Below are positions 1 through 12,118 of a stretch of 64,000 nt of DNA, one piece after another (the stretch's first letter is position 1; every line of letters starts with the position of its first letter). The notes under the pieces were generated by a model. That model saw nothing but the letters and a program-made list of their open reading frames with translations, was not told the origin of the DNA and searched no databases. The stretch is from Lonicera japonica. Its lineage: Eukaryota > Streptophyta > Magnoliopsida > Dipsacales > Caprifoliaceae. The position numbers were made by a program, and so were the translations under genes. The stretch is taken from the NCBI GenBank assembly GCA_021464415.1, contig CM038470.1, positions 31,231,122 to 31,295,121 of the forward strand, written 5' to 3'.

Positions 1-172
1 AGTTATTAACGGGATTTCATTGCAATGAATATCATAAGGGTGCACTATGCAACTGAATGGGAGAGACGAATTTATGAATGATTGTTTGCTGACATACATT
101 GAACAAGATATTTTCAATAATATTGACAAAGAGGAAAGTGTTGCAATACATCTAAAATATGAAAAACCATAG
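1..172 (+). pseudogene. hAT-type transposase C-terminal fragment, copy 1 (frameshifted)
   Basis: The reading frame from the left edge gives a short stretch with the look of the extreme C-terminus of plant hAT transposases: a Met-Asn-Asp-Cys segment, then Thr-Tyr-Ile-Glu-Gln-Asp-Ile-Phe. The same exon is found at 23,622-23,803, where the frame is intact to its stop. Here an extra A (gaggaaagtg against gaggaagtg) shifts the frame and ends it early at 170-172. The upstream part lies outside the window. The family call rests on recalled resemblance of the tail to hAT dimerisation-domain proteins. Seen: the two copies and the indel. Inferred: the family. Confidence 0.42.
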
Positions 173-357
173 AATATTATTGTAATTTATCGTAATTGTT
201 TGCATTTACTATTTGAGTTGTATGAACTATTATTATTAATACTATTATGTTTGCGTTAAAATTTTAAGGCTTTAAATACGATTTAGTTTGCTTTGAATTC
301 TGACCAAATTTCGCCTCCTGTTAGTCCAATTCCCTGGCTTCACCACTGCATGCATTG

Positions 358-388
<31 letters not shown>

Positions 389-830
389 AAAAAATGAACT
401 CTTAATTTGAGATTTAATTAGATGTTTGATTTAGTTTCTTAGCTTGTGCTTATATTTTATTAGTTCAAAAAAATAAAATAAAAATCCCCATCGGGAGAGA
501 ATTAAGGAGCCACAGCATAACCATAAATTTTATTAAAGGGGGCAAGTTTACTACTAGTTTAGCAAAAACACCCGGATCTACTTAAAATCATGGCCGACTT
601 GACCCGAACTAGTTCAAAGAAGGTTAACTTTCAAAACCTACAACCACCCCATTTACATATGCATGACCCAAACCCTCCTAGCCTTGTCAATCCATTGTAA
701 TTATACACAAGTAAATTTGTACAAGGAAATAAATTATATTAGGGTCAGTTCAAAATTTTCAAACTAATTTATCTGAACTCAAACTCAAACCAACCTGAGC
801 CATACTTGTATTTTAAAACATCTACCCATT
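173..830. repeat. Block A, copy 1, proximal part (non-coding)
   Basis: A+T-rich sequence with no credible gene. It matches 23,804-24,440 nearly base for base, and 35,086-35,333 and 45,050-45,530 with more divergence; a shared landmark is the run reading gttcaaagaaggttaac near 610, 24,225, 35,090 and 45,315. A (TA)n microsatellite lies at about 357-385. Confidence 0.75.
357..385. repeat. (TA)n microsatellite
   Basis: About 14 TA dinucleotides. The homologous tract at about 23,976-23,992 is shorter, so length changed after duplication. Confidence 0.9.
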
Positions 831-1680
831 GCATGGTTCAAAGTTGCGGTTTCAGATGCCGACTCGGCCACTCAATTTTCAACTCGGATATCGGTATTTG
901 TTTCGGCGATACGCACCGATTTGTTATTTAAAAGGCCCAAAAAAATTACAAAAAAAAATATATAGAAAAATTCAAAAGTATGAGATTAATAAGATTGATC
1001 AATTAGATAATTGTAATACCATTATCTAGTCTGAATTACATAGTCTATATTGAAATACCAACATCTATCGCACTTAGTAATACAATTTAAAATCATAGTT
1101 TAATAAAAAGATAACAATAAAATTTTGTGAGATACAAATTTCTCAAATATAAGTCAATTAAATCTATAATAACGATATGGATTATACTCAATATTATTAC
1201 TCTAGGACTTCAGGGATGAGAAATGAGGATATAAAGGATGTTGAGAATTAGCGCTTGTGCAGTAAGATGAGATGAATGGCTAGATGACTCAAAAGATTGA
1301 GCCAATTTAATCAAGCAAAGACTAACAAATTACTTTGAAACAAATCAATATTTTTTTTTCAATAGTTGACAATTTAATTAAGTAAAGATTAACAAATTAC
1401 TTTGGAACAAATCAACATTTTTTTTTTCAATAGTTATCAATCTAACTAAGCTAAGCAAAGATTAACAAATTATTTTGGAACAAATCAACATTTTTTTTTC
1501 AGTAGTACCAAGTCAACTCGGAGAAATATCGATGAAATATCGCGAAATATTGGTGACTCGGTCAATTTCGGTGAAATATCACCGATTCAATGAAATACCG
1601 CTATTTACCCATATCATGTCACGGCTACCTCCATTCTAACTCGATATCGGCCGATATTTTGCCAAAATAGTTTTGCCTTT
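831..1680. repeat. Unclassified inserted repeat, copy 1
   Basis: This 850-bp segment is shared with 24,441-25,290 but absent from copies 3 and 4, which have an unrelated stretch of about 90 bp here (35,333-35,425 and about 45,531-45,610). It carries recurring short motifs (gactcgg, gaaatatcg) and three copies of a roughly 60-bp direct repeat built around aagcaaagattaacaaattac (about 1,312-1,500). I found neither clean terminal inverted repeats nor a target duplication, so no class is assigned. Confidence 0.5.
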
Positions 1681-4600
1681 TGTTAAAGGAAATTATGCAT
1701 TTCATGGATGTACAATATTATGCTTTAGGAAAATTGTTGCTTTTGCAATTAAGCGTCCTTTTTTTTTTTATCTTTTTAAATAACTCAGTATGTTTTTATT
1801 TCTTCCATTCACAAACTTTTCTCTACTACAAACGCAAAAACAAATATATGAAGTTATCTAAATTTTTTTATTCAATCATAGATTTATTATGATAGATTGA
1901 TTTTGAGAGTTAATGTAAAATTATTCTTAGAATTACTTAAAGAAGAGATAAATTTCACTTTTGACCCCTAAGGTTTATGGTTCGAGATTCACTTTGGTCC
2001 CCAATCTCCACAATGCACAAATAAAACCCTAAAATTTTAGGATGTGTTACTTTATCCAAAAGTGGACTGTTGTTCACAATATAGTAACAGAGTTGGCAGC
2101 TCCTCATGTGCATATTTGTAAGGCAAAAGAGGAAAATTACAATGATTAGCAACATTTCTATCTCATAAAGTTTATTTTGAGTTTCACTTTTTGGTACTTA
2201 ACATTTAGTTTGTTCGCAGGTGCAAGACCTCAAAGTTCAGGTACCAAAGTGAAACATGAAACAAACTTGAAAGGAAGTAAATATTGCTAATTATCATAAT
2301 TTTCCTTTTTTACATCTTACATTGATTTTCTTTCTCGTTGATTTTTTTTAAAGAACAATTCCATGTCACAAATATTAAAAAACAAGTAATTAATGTTATG
2401 GCATACTTCAAATATATTTGTGTAGGCATGTCATTTAAATGTTGTGAGATGTAAATCTCATTTATACCCAGCATGTTGCTACTTCAACTTATTGTGCATA
2501 AAAATGTTATTTGCTATCCCTTTAATTGAGAGATGGCTAATTTATTTGCTCACTTTATAAACTTAACTCATTCAAATACAAAACTTGTAGGATCATATTT
2601 AGTTATCTCAATTATATACTTTAGCAACATCTTAGCTCCGATCTTTTCTTTTTTTACATCTTTTATCATGATGTAATGCCATCAATTGAGATATTGGAGT
2701 AAATTAATGGGGATAAAATTTAACAAAATTTAGTTCAAATCGAAGAATTTTTAAAATCTTTATTTTTTCAAAAAAATTATTAGTTTATTAAGTTACTGAA
2801 CTTAAAGGTGGTTGGTTTTTCTGTGCTATGGTAGTAGTGAAGGGTAAGGTGTTTGATTATGATTATGTAGTATGAGCTACAAAAGCTACTATCTCTTATA
2901 CACATCATAAACTTTCGTTACAAAAATATTATCCATTACTTCATTATATGTAAATAATTTTATACTTAGTTAAACATAAATTAATTTTGATTGCAATAAG
3001 TATAATAAGAAATTAAATTATTACATTTTTCCTTTTAGCTTTAAATTTCTTTTCCAATGCTTCATATTTTTACCCCGTATTTTTATTCTTCATTTTTTGT
3101 CCTTTTATGTAACTATTCTGTTTTCTACTTGTCAATTAATACTATATAACTCATACATATTTTACTATTGAGATATTAGAATCTAGATTATTTTTTTGAA
3201 ATTTTTTTGAAATTTTTTTTCTACAAAAGATTCGAGAAATAATATTTTTATTGATTAAGGGTTTGTATTTGACAAAATTCTAAAATGAGTACAACTTTAA
3301 CTTTGCAATAAATGGCTAATTTTAAAATAAATGACCCACCATGCCACCATCTTCAACACATTGTACATAACAATGTTATGTGCTATCCCTTTAGAAAGAG
3401 ATGGCTAATTTATTTTGGGGACCCAAACTTAATTAATTGATTACAAATACTTAACTTTTTGTAGTGCAAATTAATATATATTACTGGAACTGATTGTATT
3501 TTTATTACCATTTTATTATTTTTAATTTGTATTATTATCATTACAAGTAATGTTCTTAATTGAGATATTGGAGAAAATTAATGGTAATAACATTCAATGA
3601 TTTCTGATTCTGATCCAGTCACAGATAAAATATTACAATGAAATTCTTCTGAAAATCATTCAATATAAAAACTCTCAAATTAATTGTTTGTCACTCAGAA
3701 TACTTCGAGCTTGGAAATTTTTTGAAAGAACTGGTGGCGTTAGAGTAGGAAAGTATTAATTGTATTCTTATTTTACTTTTTTTTTTGTTTTATAATTGTA
3801 TTAAGTTTTTATTTTACACTGTTTTCGATAAATTTATAAAAGTTTTGTATAACGACTCTAAGCTTCAACAATTCTTCTATTGTAATATAAATACTTGTAT
3901 ATATATATATATATAGATATATATTAAAAAAAAGAAGAAGAAGAAGCCTTCAAAAAGGGAAAACGGCATGTAGTTGGTCAATGGGGAACAACTAATACTC
4001 CCGTTTTTTATCTCTTCTCATATTCAAGCTTTTCATACTATAAAATCAATATGAGGAGAAATAATGAAATCAATATGCAAAAAATAATACGATAGAATGT
4101 AAACACTTATTATTGAAATAAAACTAGTTTACTTTTCTTAATAAAGATAAAATAAAATTGAGTCTTTATTTCTAAGAAGACATCTTTTAAAATATTGTCC
4201 AGTGCATAAAAATGGCCAGAACAGCCCTGATGGAGGTTTAAATTTTAGGAACAAGATTTTCTCTCTCGTTCTACAACTGCTAATTAAGATTGTTTCAAGT
4301 GGAAGAAATCAGAAATGTTGCCCATATTTTCTTACAATTAAGTTAAGACTTTGTTTTTAAAGAAAAAAATTATGTACGAATATATATTAATAACAAAAAA
4401 AACATTGGCTCACTTCAATTATGTTTGTATAGGCCTTTCATTTAATTATTGTGAGATCAATGCAAGTCTCATGACTCATCATGCTGTTAACTCCAGTACA
4501 TTGTTCATCAAAATATTATGTATTTTCCCTTTATTTGAGAGATGGCTAATTTATTCTCTAACTTGTCCTAAAAAATATACACATTTCAGACGGGTAACTA

Positions 4601-5058
4601 ATTTAATTATTTAGCTAACTTAGCCTTAGTAATTAGGTTATTAGGTATACATGAATCATTACATTTTTAGTATAATTTTATTTTGATATTATTATAATTA
4701 TTTATTACCTAAATGTATTGCATTTATTGAGATATTAGTGTAAATTATTAGTGATATAACAAATGACAAATGAGTTATCACTCAAAATAATTTTACTTGA
4801 AAGTTATATTATTGTGGGTAAAGTTTTATTTTAGAAATAAAATACTTATAAAATTTCAAAATAATAATAGAAATTAGCGCGGATTGAAAGAAAATAAGGA
4901 AGACATAATTCGGAACCTATCTTTGATCAGATAATTTTGTTTTAACAAAATAACAGTATGAATATTGCAAGTGGCTTAGTATATATATTATTTTATTTAG
5001 CTATATTTTAATTTTTTTTTCTTAATTAAATTAGTAGTAATTATGTTTATATATATAT
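1681..5058. repeat. Block A, copy 1, distal part (non-coding)
   Basis: Non-coding DNA homologous to 25,291-26,850 plus 30,440-31,880 (copy 2), 35,425-40,340 (copy 3) and 45,610-47,650 (copy 4). Landmarks shared by the copies include gcatttcatggatg (near 1,695, 25,311, 35,438) and aaggaagacataattcgga (near 4,897, 31,700, 40,170). The unoccupied target of the copia element is visible at about 3,053-3,057. A (TA)n tract and a short (GAA)n tract lie at about 3,897-3,945. The block ends in a (TA)n tract where copy 1 departs from the others. Confidence 0.7.
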
Positions 5059-5952
5059 ATACTAGCTAATACCCTTGCCAACGGCACGATTTGATTTTTC
5101 TTATATATAATTAGTGACACTATCTAAAATTCTATTTATTGATTTATATATATATGTAATTACTTGTAATTTTAATATTTTTTTATCTTTTATTAAGAGT
5201 CCTTATTCTAATTTTTCTATTTTGTAGAGAAATTAATTTTAACATTAACCCGAAAAATTAGTAGTATACTCTTAATTTAAGAGCAAGAGGAATTAAATTT
5301 TCCCATACAACATTAATTTTAATTTTTAATCTTAATTATATTTTAAAAATACAATTGTATGCATATTATTCAAATAGTGGTAGAATAAATTAAGGGTCCT
5401 TTAGTTCTCACTCCTATATCTTTCCATTTTGTTGTATAAACTCCAAGCACTTTTGAAAATTAGTGATTCATACATATGCAATTAAATAAACTGCCAGGTC
5501 ACAAATGTAAAAAATATAGATGACCTCGTTACCCTTATTTAATACATTAATTCTCAGTTTTAAAATCCCTAAAATCAGCTTGTAATTTGAAAAGATAAAG
5601 GATGATTAAATATAGCATTAAATCAACTAATAAATAGGCATGTCATCAGGATTAATTACTCAATAAAGACAATTTAATCAAAATTTTAACTCTACCTTAA
5701 ATGTCATAAATTATATATTTACAAAAAAGTTGGTCTAATGTTTATTTTCATATAAAATCACGGAATCTAGTTAAGCAACACCTGTGTAACAATAGACACT
5801 GTTAGATTAACAGTGTTAATTAACATAAATAGTTGCAATATAATAGTGACGGACATTAGACTTCGGGGAAGAGAGACGGAAAACGAAATTTAAGTCGATT
5901 GTACTCACCGGTTTCTGGTGTGCAATCACTATTAATCAAAACGTCGACTTGA

Positions 5953-6294
5953 TTAATGATGAGTGGCTGTATGGATATGATTTCCACAATAGACATCTAT
6001 GCTTCTATAATGTTTGGGCATTCTCATATATTTGTATAAGCCCAGAACACAAAACCCAATAGCTCCCAGTATGGAAGATGATGAACTTCCATAATTCTCC
6101 CGTTGAATATTGAACCAAAGAGGAAGACTAATAACACAGAGCATAAGAAGGGCGAACGTGCGTAAAAGATTTGTGCTCATAATAAACAAAGGGGTTGGAT
6201 CAAGGACCATGTAAACGATGATGATTTCTTTCCACCGTGGCGCAGTGTGGAGATAGAAGGCCATTGAGATTAAGTATTGGTCTGATGGCGACAT
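5953..6294 (-). CDS. Hypothetical membrane protein fragment, 113 aa
   Basis: An ATG-started ORF of 113 codons on the minus strand, richer in G+C than its surroundings. The product has two or three hydrophobic stretches (about residues 24-40, 45-60 and 76-88) separated by charged or Ser-rich loops, and a His-rich tail. The frame stays open upstream of the ATG for 15 codons, to a TAG preceded by a possible AG acceptor, so this could be a terminal exon of a captured or decayed gene. I do not recognise the family. No other exon could be joined with confidence, and no copy exists elsewhere in the window. It may equally be a chance ORF. Confidence 0.28.
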   Translation of the reverse strand: MSPSDQYLISMAFYLHTAPRWKEIIIVYMVLDPTPLFIMSTNLLRTFALLMLCVISLPLWFNIQRENYGSSSSSILGAIGFCVLGLYKYMRMPKHYRSIDVYCGNHIHTATHH

Positions 6295-8105
6295 TAACGA
6301 AAGTTTTGAGCACTGTGGTTGTTCTCTCCCACAAAACTAACATACCCAAGCTGGATCTCCGATGCAGATGATAATGAAGACTGGAACAATTGGGGGATGC
6401 AGTTTGCTTAAGGGTTACAGAGGTCGTGAATAGGGTATGATTGAATGTTTGTGTGAATATTGTTCTTTTTTTCTTTTCCTTTTTTGGGTGTTTTTGGATC
6501 TACTATATCTTTGACTTTATTAAGTACTTAAAAATGGTAAGTGTGATCTTATTACTTCATATTTTAAATTCAAAATAATGATATTGGTGGAAAAATATAT
6601 GGATTTATAGATGATAATTACATGTCAGATATATGTGGAAGAAATACTAATTTAATATATAAAATCTTAATTTTTATGGTTTTTCATCCCGGCGAGAATG
6701 TTATCAAGAATGATACAGGTAATCAAGTTTTTATAAAAATGAAGATAATCCTTTAAATAATAAATAGTTTATTACATTGCTTAATTCCACGTGTGAAAGA
6801 TTAAGAATTATTTTATGGCATGAATCAATTAAGTTAAAAAATATATAGTTAGGGGTTTCGAACTCACAAATTTTGACCCAAATGTAAAAATAATTACCAC
6901 TTTAGCTACTAATCATCATTTATCAAATTAACTTTTTTTTTTCTATTGACCAATGGGAGTAACCGCCAGTCAGTTAATTTAAGAAATGTATACCAATTTA
7001 TACCACATTTTATTTGGTTACGTCCTTAAACTTGTACATTAATGACCACTTATTTTTCTAATAGGCTTGGTTTTATCTACCTTAGAATAATGTGGGTTAT
7101 ATTCATTCAGCTAGTAGATAAAGTTAATAACTTAATACGTAAGAGCATCTCCAATAGTTCTGTAAATATTAAAGTGTAAATATGATGCGTCAACTCACTT
7201 TTACACAAGAAATAAAAGTAGAAAAAAATTGTAATCCTATTATAGTTTTTCAAACTCTTGTGTAAAAATTGAAATAACCAGTAACATATCAACACATGTG
7301 TAAAATTGTAATCCTATTGTTTTTTTTTTGCATTTTGAAATAAGATATGATGGATATTTTTGTTACAGTTATCAATATAAATTTATTTCAAATTATACTA
7401 TGGGTTTTGTTGGTGTGTCTTTCGTACTCATGTATAACTTGCTGGGTGTTGTTGATAAACTGGACAGAATGATAAATTGCGTGGAAGGACCACCAATTAG
7501 CATTGCTTTAAATTCATTATATTTTTGAAGTGCAAAAGTGACAAATTATTGAGGCATTATTTGTTATATCTGATACAATCCTTCAGATAAGAAAATTAAT
7601 ATAAAGAGCAATGTGTTTGGTAATTTGCAGGCAATGTCAATGAACGGTAATTATTTTACACGGATCAAGTTGAGCGTAATAGAAAACATAGTCACCATAG
7701 TTATACGTTTTGAAATTGATAGGAGCTAGTTTATCGCTGTGGGTGGCTTCTTTATTCAAGATACAAAAGAATAGACCACATAATGATAAAGAGAAATATC
7801 AAATGGAGTCCATGGATGTCTAAACAAATCTAAAGGCTCAATCCATCACAGCGGATTGAATTGTAGTAGTACAAATGAATTTATCAAAATCAACAAACGA
7901 GAAAAGATACAAATGAACAAGTAATTATAGGGAAACTAAATTAAATACAGTAAAGTATATGGCAAAACTCTCATTTGGCCAGAACATGTATGAGTCCATA
8001 TAAGGAACAAAGGGTAAATAGTGTCTCACTTATAGAAAAAAACACAAAAAATTTCATTAAAATGAAGGCCCGGAAAAAGGATCAATTTTAAAATACTGAA
8101 GAAGA
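6295..8105. other. Non-coding A+T-rich DNA with one MITE-like sequence
   Basis: No gene is seen. 6,295-6,450 is less A+T-rich and may be upstream sequence or another exon of the 5,953-6,294 ORF. The remainder is A+T-rich, with a MITE-like segment at about 7,143-7,320. Confidence 0.5.
7143..7320. mobile_element. MITE-like sequence
   Basis: It begins gagcatctccaatag, a terminal motif frequent in plant MITEs, and has internal ttttacacaag and gtgtaaaa segments in opposite orientation. Related material occurs near 11,300 (actggagatgcta), 32,760-32,840 and 44,430-44,540. A complete right terminal repeat is not visible, so the borders are approximate. Confidence 0.35.
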
Positions 8106-8333
8106 TCAAATAAGAGTATCAACGAAATACATAATATAACCAGTCACAGGATTTTGAGTTAACATCACCCAGATTCCCCAACCAGTACTAATTATAGGAG
8201 TATTGGTGCAAAATCCATAAGACTGAATCAAAACAATAATGTAACAGTGTATGTTTAACAGTGTTGTCAGTTCCCTATTTATCTGATGCGTGTAGAAGAA
8301 CCCATGCTGCTTCTTTATACGATTGATGTGCAT

Positions 8334-9247
8334 AATTAAGGGAGGAGTGTTTTATAATTGCAGACAAAGTTCTAGGCTTGACAAAGGGAACTGAAGCTCG
8401 AGAAGTAACTCTCGTTTTCCCTTGTCTGTTATCTCGCAAGACATACGCAACTTTTAATGTTCAACAGCAAACTCATGGAAGGGCAAAATAGACAATATCA
8501 CTTTGCTCCCTCTTTCCTTGTCAGCACAAGATGACAAAAATACAAACAAGTAAACATTAAAGAAGGAGCTGACCCTAATTTGAAATCTAAGTAGTAGTGG
8601 ACATTAAAAAAAATTATGAGATTGTAGTTGAGCCTAATTATCTGATAAATTAAGTCCGTCTAATTTCACTTTTATTACAATTACGGATAAGAAATGGCCC
8701 AATTTGATGGGTTTTCAACTAATCAAACCCCAATATAGGGTAGACTCTTTATTTTTCCTTTTACAATCCGAAAAAATACGGGTTCTAAGTGGTTTCAGTT
8801 CGAGTTCACATAAATTATGTTCATTTGTCTCAACTCTACTAAAATATAACATTTTTTCTTTAAAATACCTTTATGATACAATCTAATTACAACTAATAAG
8901 AAGGGAAATAGTGAGTTGGGATTTATACGTATAGTATAGTAAACTAGGTAGATTTTTTTTTTTAAATAAATATAATTTTAGTCAAGTTTGGTTTTAATCA
9001 TATTTTTAAATATATCGAATTCGAATTTGGTAAAACCCTAAACTCAACTATTGATCCCCTAAAGTTAATTCCAACACAATCTATTTATATATTTCCATTA
9101 ATACCTTTTAGATTTTTAAAATTTAAAAATTATTAATAGCATATAGAATAAACGTATGCCAAAACAATAATCAAGTAAGTTTAAATTAATATGTTTATAT
9201 TTAGATCAACATAATATTTCAAAATTATAATTGGTTTTCAGAGAAAA
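8334..9247. other. Non-coding DNA
   Basis: No convincing coding sequence. 8,360-8,560 is less A+T-rich than average but has no sustained frame. The last five bases (9,243-9,247, GAAAA) are the left target duplication of the TRIM array. Confidence 0.5.
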
Positions 9248-9400
9248 TGTAACAATCTGAGTTATCCCTTAAAATTGCTAGCTTAAGTTGTAATTAGGTT
9301 TATTGCCCCCACATATATACCAATATATATCAAGGGCCTTCCCATTACACTATCGATGTTCCCATTACACTTCCGATGTGGGATATTTTGGGTCGTCATA
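9248..9400 (-). repeat. TRIM LTR 1 (left-most)
   Basis: On the plus strand it reads from tgtaacaatctgag to ttgggtcgtcata. It is longer than the others because a short segment (cccattacactatcgatgtt and its near copy) is duplicated at about 9,341-9,380. Confidence 0.7.
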
Positions 9401-9535
9401 ATCTCCGCCTGTTAAATCCCTGACACTATCGTCAGGTCAGGATCACACACAAAGGCTTGTCGTTAGCCGCACAAACTCGACTTACAATATCAACACCTCA
9501 TGTGATAGTAGTCCTGGGTCCACTCTAATACCATA

Positions 9536-9660
9536 TGTAACCACCCGGGTTTTTTCCCAAAATGGCTAGCCTAAGTTGTGATATAGGGTCATTGTTCATA
9601 CATATATACCAAGGATTTTCTCATTATACTATTAATGTAGGATATTTTTGAGTCATTACA
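9536..9660 (-). repeat. TRIM LTR 2
   Basis: 125 bp, plus-strand tgtaaccacccggg to gagtcattaca, complete with TG and CA ends. The purine tract follows on its right as atctccccctgtt, and PBS-like ctctaatacca precedes it. Confidence 0.75.
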
Positions 9661-9767
9661 ATCTCCCCCTGTTAGCTAGCCACGTCCAATTATTGCGACT
9701 CGCAGTCAGCATTACAAATCCGACCCACAATATTAGCACGTCACGTGGTTGTAGTCCAGGGTCCCCC

Positions 9768-9872
9768 CTAAAATGGCTAGCTCAAATTGTAAGTTAAATT
9801 CATTACACTTACATATATACACCAAAGAACTTCTCATTACACTTTCGATGTGAAATATTTTGGGTAGTTACA
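9768..9872 (-). repeat. TRIM LTR 3 (truncated)
   Basis: It starts abruptly at aaaatggctagctc: the first bases of the LTR and the adjoining PBS are missing relative to LTR 2 and LTR 4. It ends normally in tgggtagttaca. Confidence 0.7.
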
Positions 9873-9985
9873 ATCTCCCATCATTAAATCCCTGAAGTCC
9901 TCGTCAAGCCGGGCACAGACCCGACCCGCAATATCCACACGTCACGTGATAGTGGTACGTCCTGGATCCACTCTCTGATATCATA

Positions 9986-10109
9986 TGTAACCATTCGGGT
10001 TCTCTATCAAAATGGCTAGCCCAAGTTGTAAGTTAGATTCATTACACCTACATAGATACCAAGGAACTTTCCATTATACTATCAATATAAGATATTTTGA
10101 GTCATTATA
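9986..10109 (-). repeat. TRIM LTR 4 (right-most)
   Basis: 124 bp, tgtaaccattcggg to gagtcattata. PBS-like ctctgatatca lies immediately to its left and the GAAAA target duplication immediately to its right. Confidence 0.75.
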
Positions 10110-10114
10110 GAAAA

Positions 10115-11644
10115 TAAACTATTATTATTTTATTTTAAAAAAATAATAAATATAATACCTTATATGCTCTAAGTTTTGGATATGCCCTTATCACATATAA
10201 TTAATTTTTTTATTTTTTATCCTTTCTTACAATTAATTATATTTTTTTCATCAAACAAATTGATATTGTAAATATGAGTACTTTAATCTTGAGAGATAAA
10301 TAAATAAATTCGAGAGTTTTAATTTTTTTAATGATTAAAAATGAAGTTGTTAATGTATATATGATATGATGTCCTTTGTATTTGTTTTTCAGAAATAAAG
10401 GGGTGTTAAAAATTAAAATTCTTACATTTAGAAAATTAATTTTTGCTATTTATAATAAGAAAATAGAACTAAATTTGAAAACGTATAAATAATTTTGAAC
10501 AATCGAAACTTACATTGAATTTAATATAATTAAATGTTAAAATATTAACAAATAATTGATATTGATAGTAAAAACTACTCATACATGCCTAATAATCGAA
10601 AAATGGTAGGGTACACAATATTATTAGGTAATTTTGGACATCAACATGGGAATCGTCAATGCTCCAAAAAGATGGCTCTCCTTCATCGAATATATGGGTT
10701 TGTTTGAGTTCATCATGCTATATTTACATGAACCTAAGCTGGATATAACCCAAATCGTATTTATGTTTAGAATGTACCCATACTTACCACAGTTTAAAAA
10801 ATAAAAAATATCAGGCTTTAAGGTCATGGTTAGTCAAAAACTCATTAGGATGAATATTTTGTCATCCTAAATCCTGATTGCTATTGCTAAGGTAGTTTTA
10901 TTTGTTATCGAATCAAATTTATAGGTTTTTTCAAAGTAACAAAATTTATAGTTTATTAATTATGTTTAAGGAAGATAATTTTCTTTAACATAATTTTTTT
11001 GCTTGTACAATAATATTAATCTATTTTTGTATATACAATTTGTAAACTTTAAGAAACAAAATCATAAATAAATCAATGTCTCTAGAAAAATAACTTTAAA
11101 TATTGTTAAATTAAAATTTATTATATTTTGAAGTTTTAAAAAAAAGTTGGAGAGAGAGAAAGCTGACATAATAGTGCAAATAAGATATAAATATGCACTA
11201 TTATTACTCGACATATTCATTTATAGATAATCTACATGTTAAATAGTATGGGACTGCTAAAAATATAGAAAAATTATAATTTATAATTAAATAAAATAGG
11301 AATATATAATAGTACTGGAGATGCTATTATATAAATAATTTACATGTTAAATAATTAGGGACATATTGGAGATATTAAAAAAAATTCTAATTTACAAATA
11401 AATATTTAATGGCTATAGAGATACAATTAGAATTTTCATAGGTTTTAAACTATTTAAAACTTTAATATAGTTAATTAACTAAATACTTATTATTATATTC
11501 AATATTACCAACATACCTTAATAATTCTGAGACATTGGATCGAAAGATAAACATCCACATTAAATTTGAGCCACCAATTGAGAACATAAACATAAATGGG
11601 TCCTGCTATATTAGGACTGACCTGATTATTAATAGATTATATGA

Positions 11645-11683
<39 letters not shown>

Positions 11684-12110
11684 AATGAAGTAAAGAGATA
11701 AAAAAATTATGTATTATTTAGTATTACAATTAAAAAATTGGATCTGAACTTTCAATTATGATGATAAATTAAATCACTATTTATATATTTGTTAATAAAA
11801 CAATCAATAAGTTTGAAAGATTGCAATATTTAATAATAAATTAATTAAAAACAATTATTGTTATGATTAATGGATAAAGATATAACATAAGAATTTGTAA
11901 ATGCTTCAAATACTTCATATCTACTAATAAAATAAATATGTAGTCATAATTATCATTATAATTATCAGTACGCCATCACAATTCTAAGTCGTCAAATTAA
12001 AACATAAAAGCTCAAATTAAATCTGAACCACCAGTTGGGAACATAAGTTAAGAGAGTCCTAGCATATTAGGACTGACCTGATTTATTAATAGATATATAT
12101 ATATATATAT
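10115..12110. other. A+T-rich non-coding DNA with short repeats
   Basis: No gene is seen. Contents: MITE-like fragments around 11,160-11,400 (ctggagatgcta, attggagat); an (ATT)n tract at 11,645-11,681; and a direct repeat of about 75-80 bp at 11,565-11,645 and 12,020-12,095, recognisable by tattaggactgacctgat in both. Confidence 0.55.
11645..11681. repeat. (ATT)n microsatellite
   Basis: About 12 uninterrupted trinucleotides. Confidence 0.9.
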
Positions 12111-12118
12111 ATATATAT
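12093..12118. repeat. (TA)n microsatellite at a block junction
   Basis: Uninterrupted TA tract. It coincides with the point where copy 1 rejoins copies 2 and 3. Confidence 0.85.

Larger units (their letters stand above)
9248..10109 (-). mobile_element. Tandem TRIM array: four LTRs, three mini-internal regions
   Basis: Four copies of a 105-153 bp LTR alternate with three internal regions of about 110-135 bp that encode nothing. Read on the minus strand, an internal region starts one or two bases after the LTR with TGGTATTAGAG, close to the initiator-tRNA-Met primer-binding site, and ends in a G-rich purine tract (aacagggggagat) before the next LTR. LTRs begin TG and end CA or a decayed form. 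The whole array is flanked by GAAAA at 9,243-9,247 and 10,110-10,114, so it entered as one unit. A deletion of about 35 bp removed the second PBS and part of LTR 3. Size and content fit terminal-repeat retrotransposons in miniature; the named family is not assigned. Confidence 0.8.
5059..12110. other. 7-kb insertion specific to block copy 1
   Basis: At about 5,058 the alignment with copies 2 and 3 breaks inside a (TA)n tract and resumes at about 12,110, again at a (TA)n tract, where the sequence ttaagaagattgattgaaat matches 40,336 and 31,870. The intervening 7 kb has no counterpart elsewhere in the window. It holds one possible membrane-protein ORF (5,953-6,294), a MITE-like sequence, the tandem TRIM and otherwise unremarkable A+T-rich DNA. 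Whether it is one insertion, several, or a loss from the other copies cannot be told from this window. Confidence 0.6.

Noticed and set aside
8106..8333. 75-codon minus-strand ORF ending in a hydrophobic stretch
   Set aside because: No recognisable family, no splice context and no support beyond length; kept out of the gene list.
10624..10827. 67-codon minus-strand ORF
   Set aside because: Isolated in A+T-rich DNA with no homology I can see.
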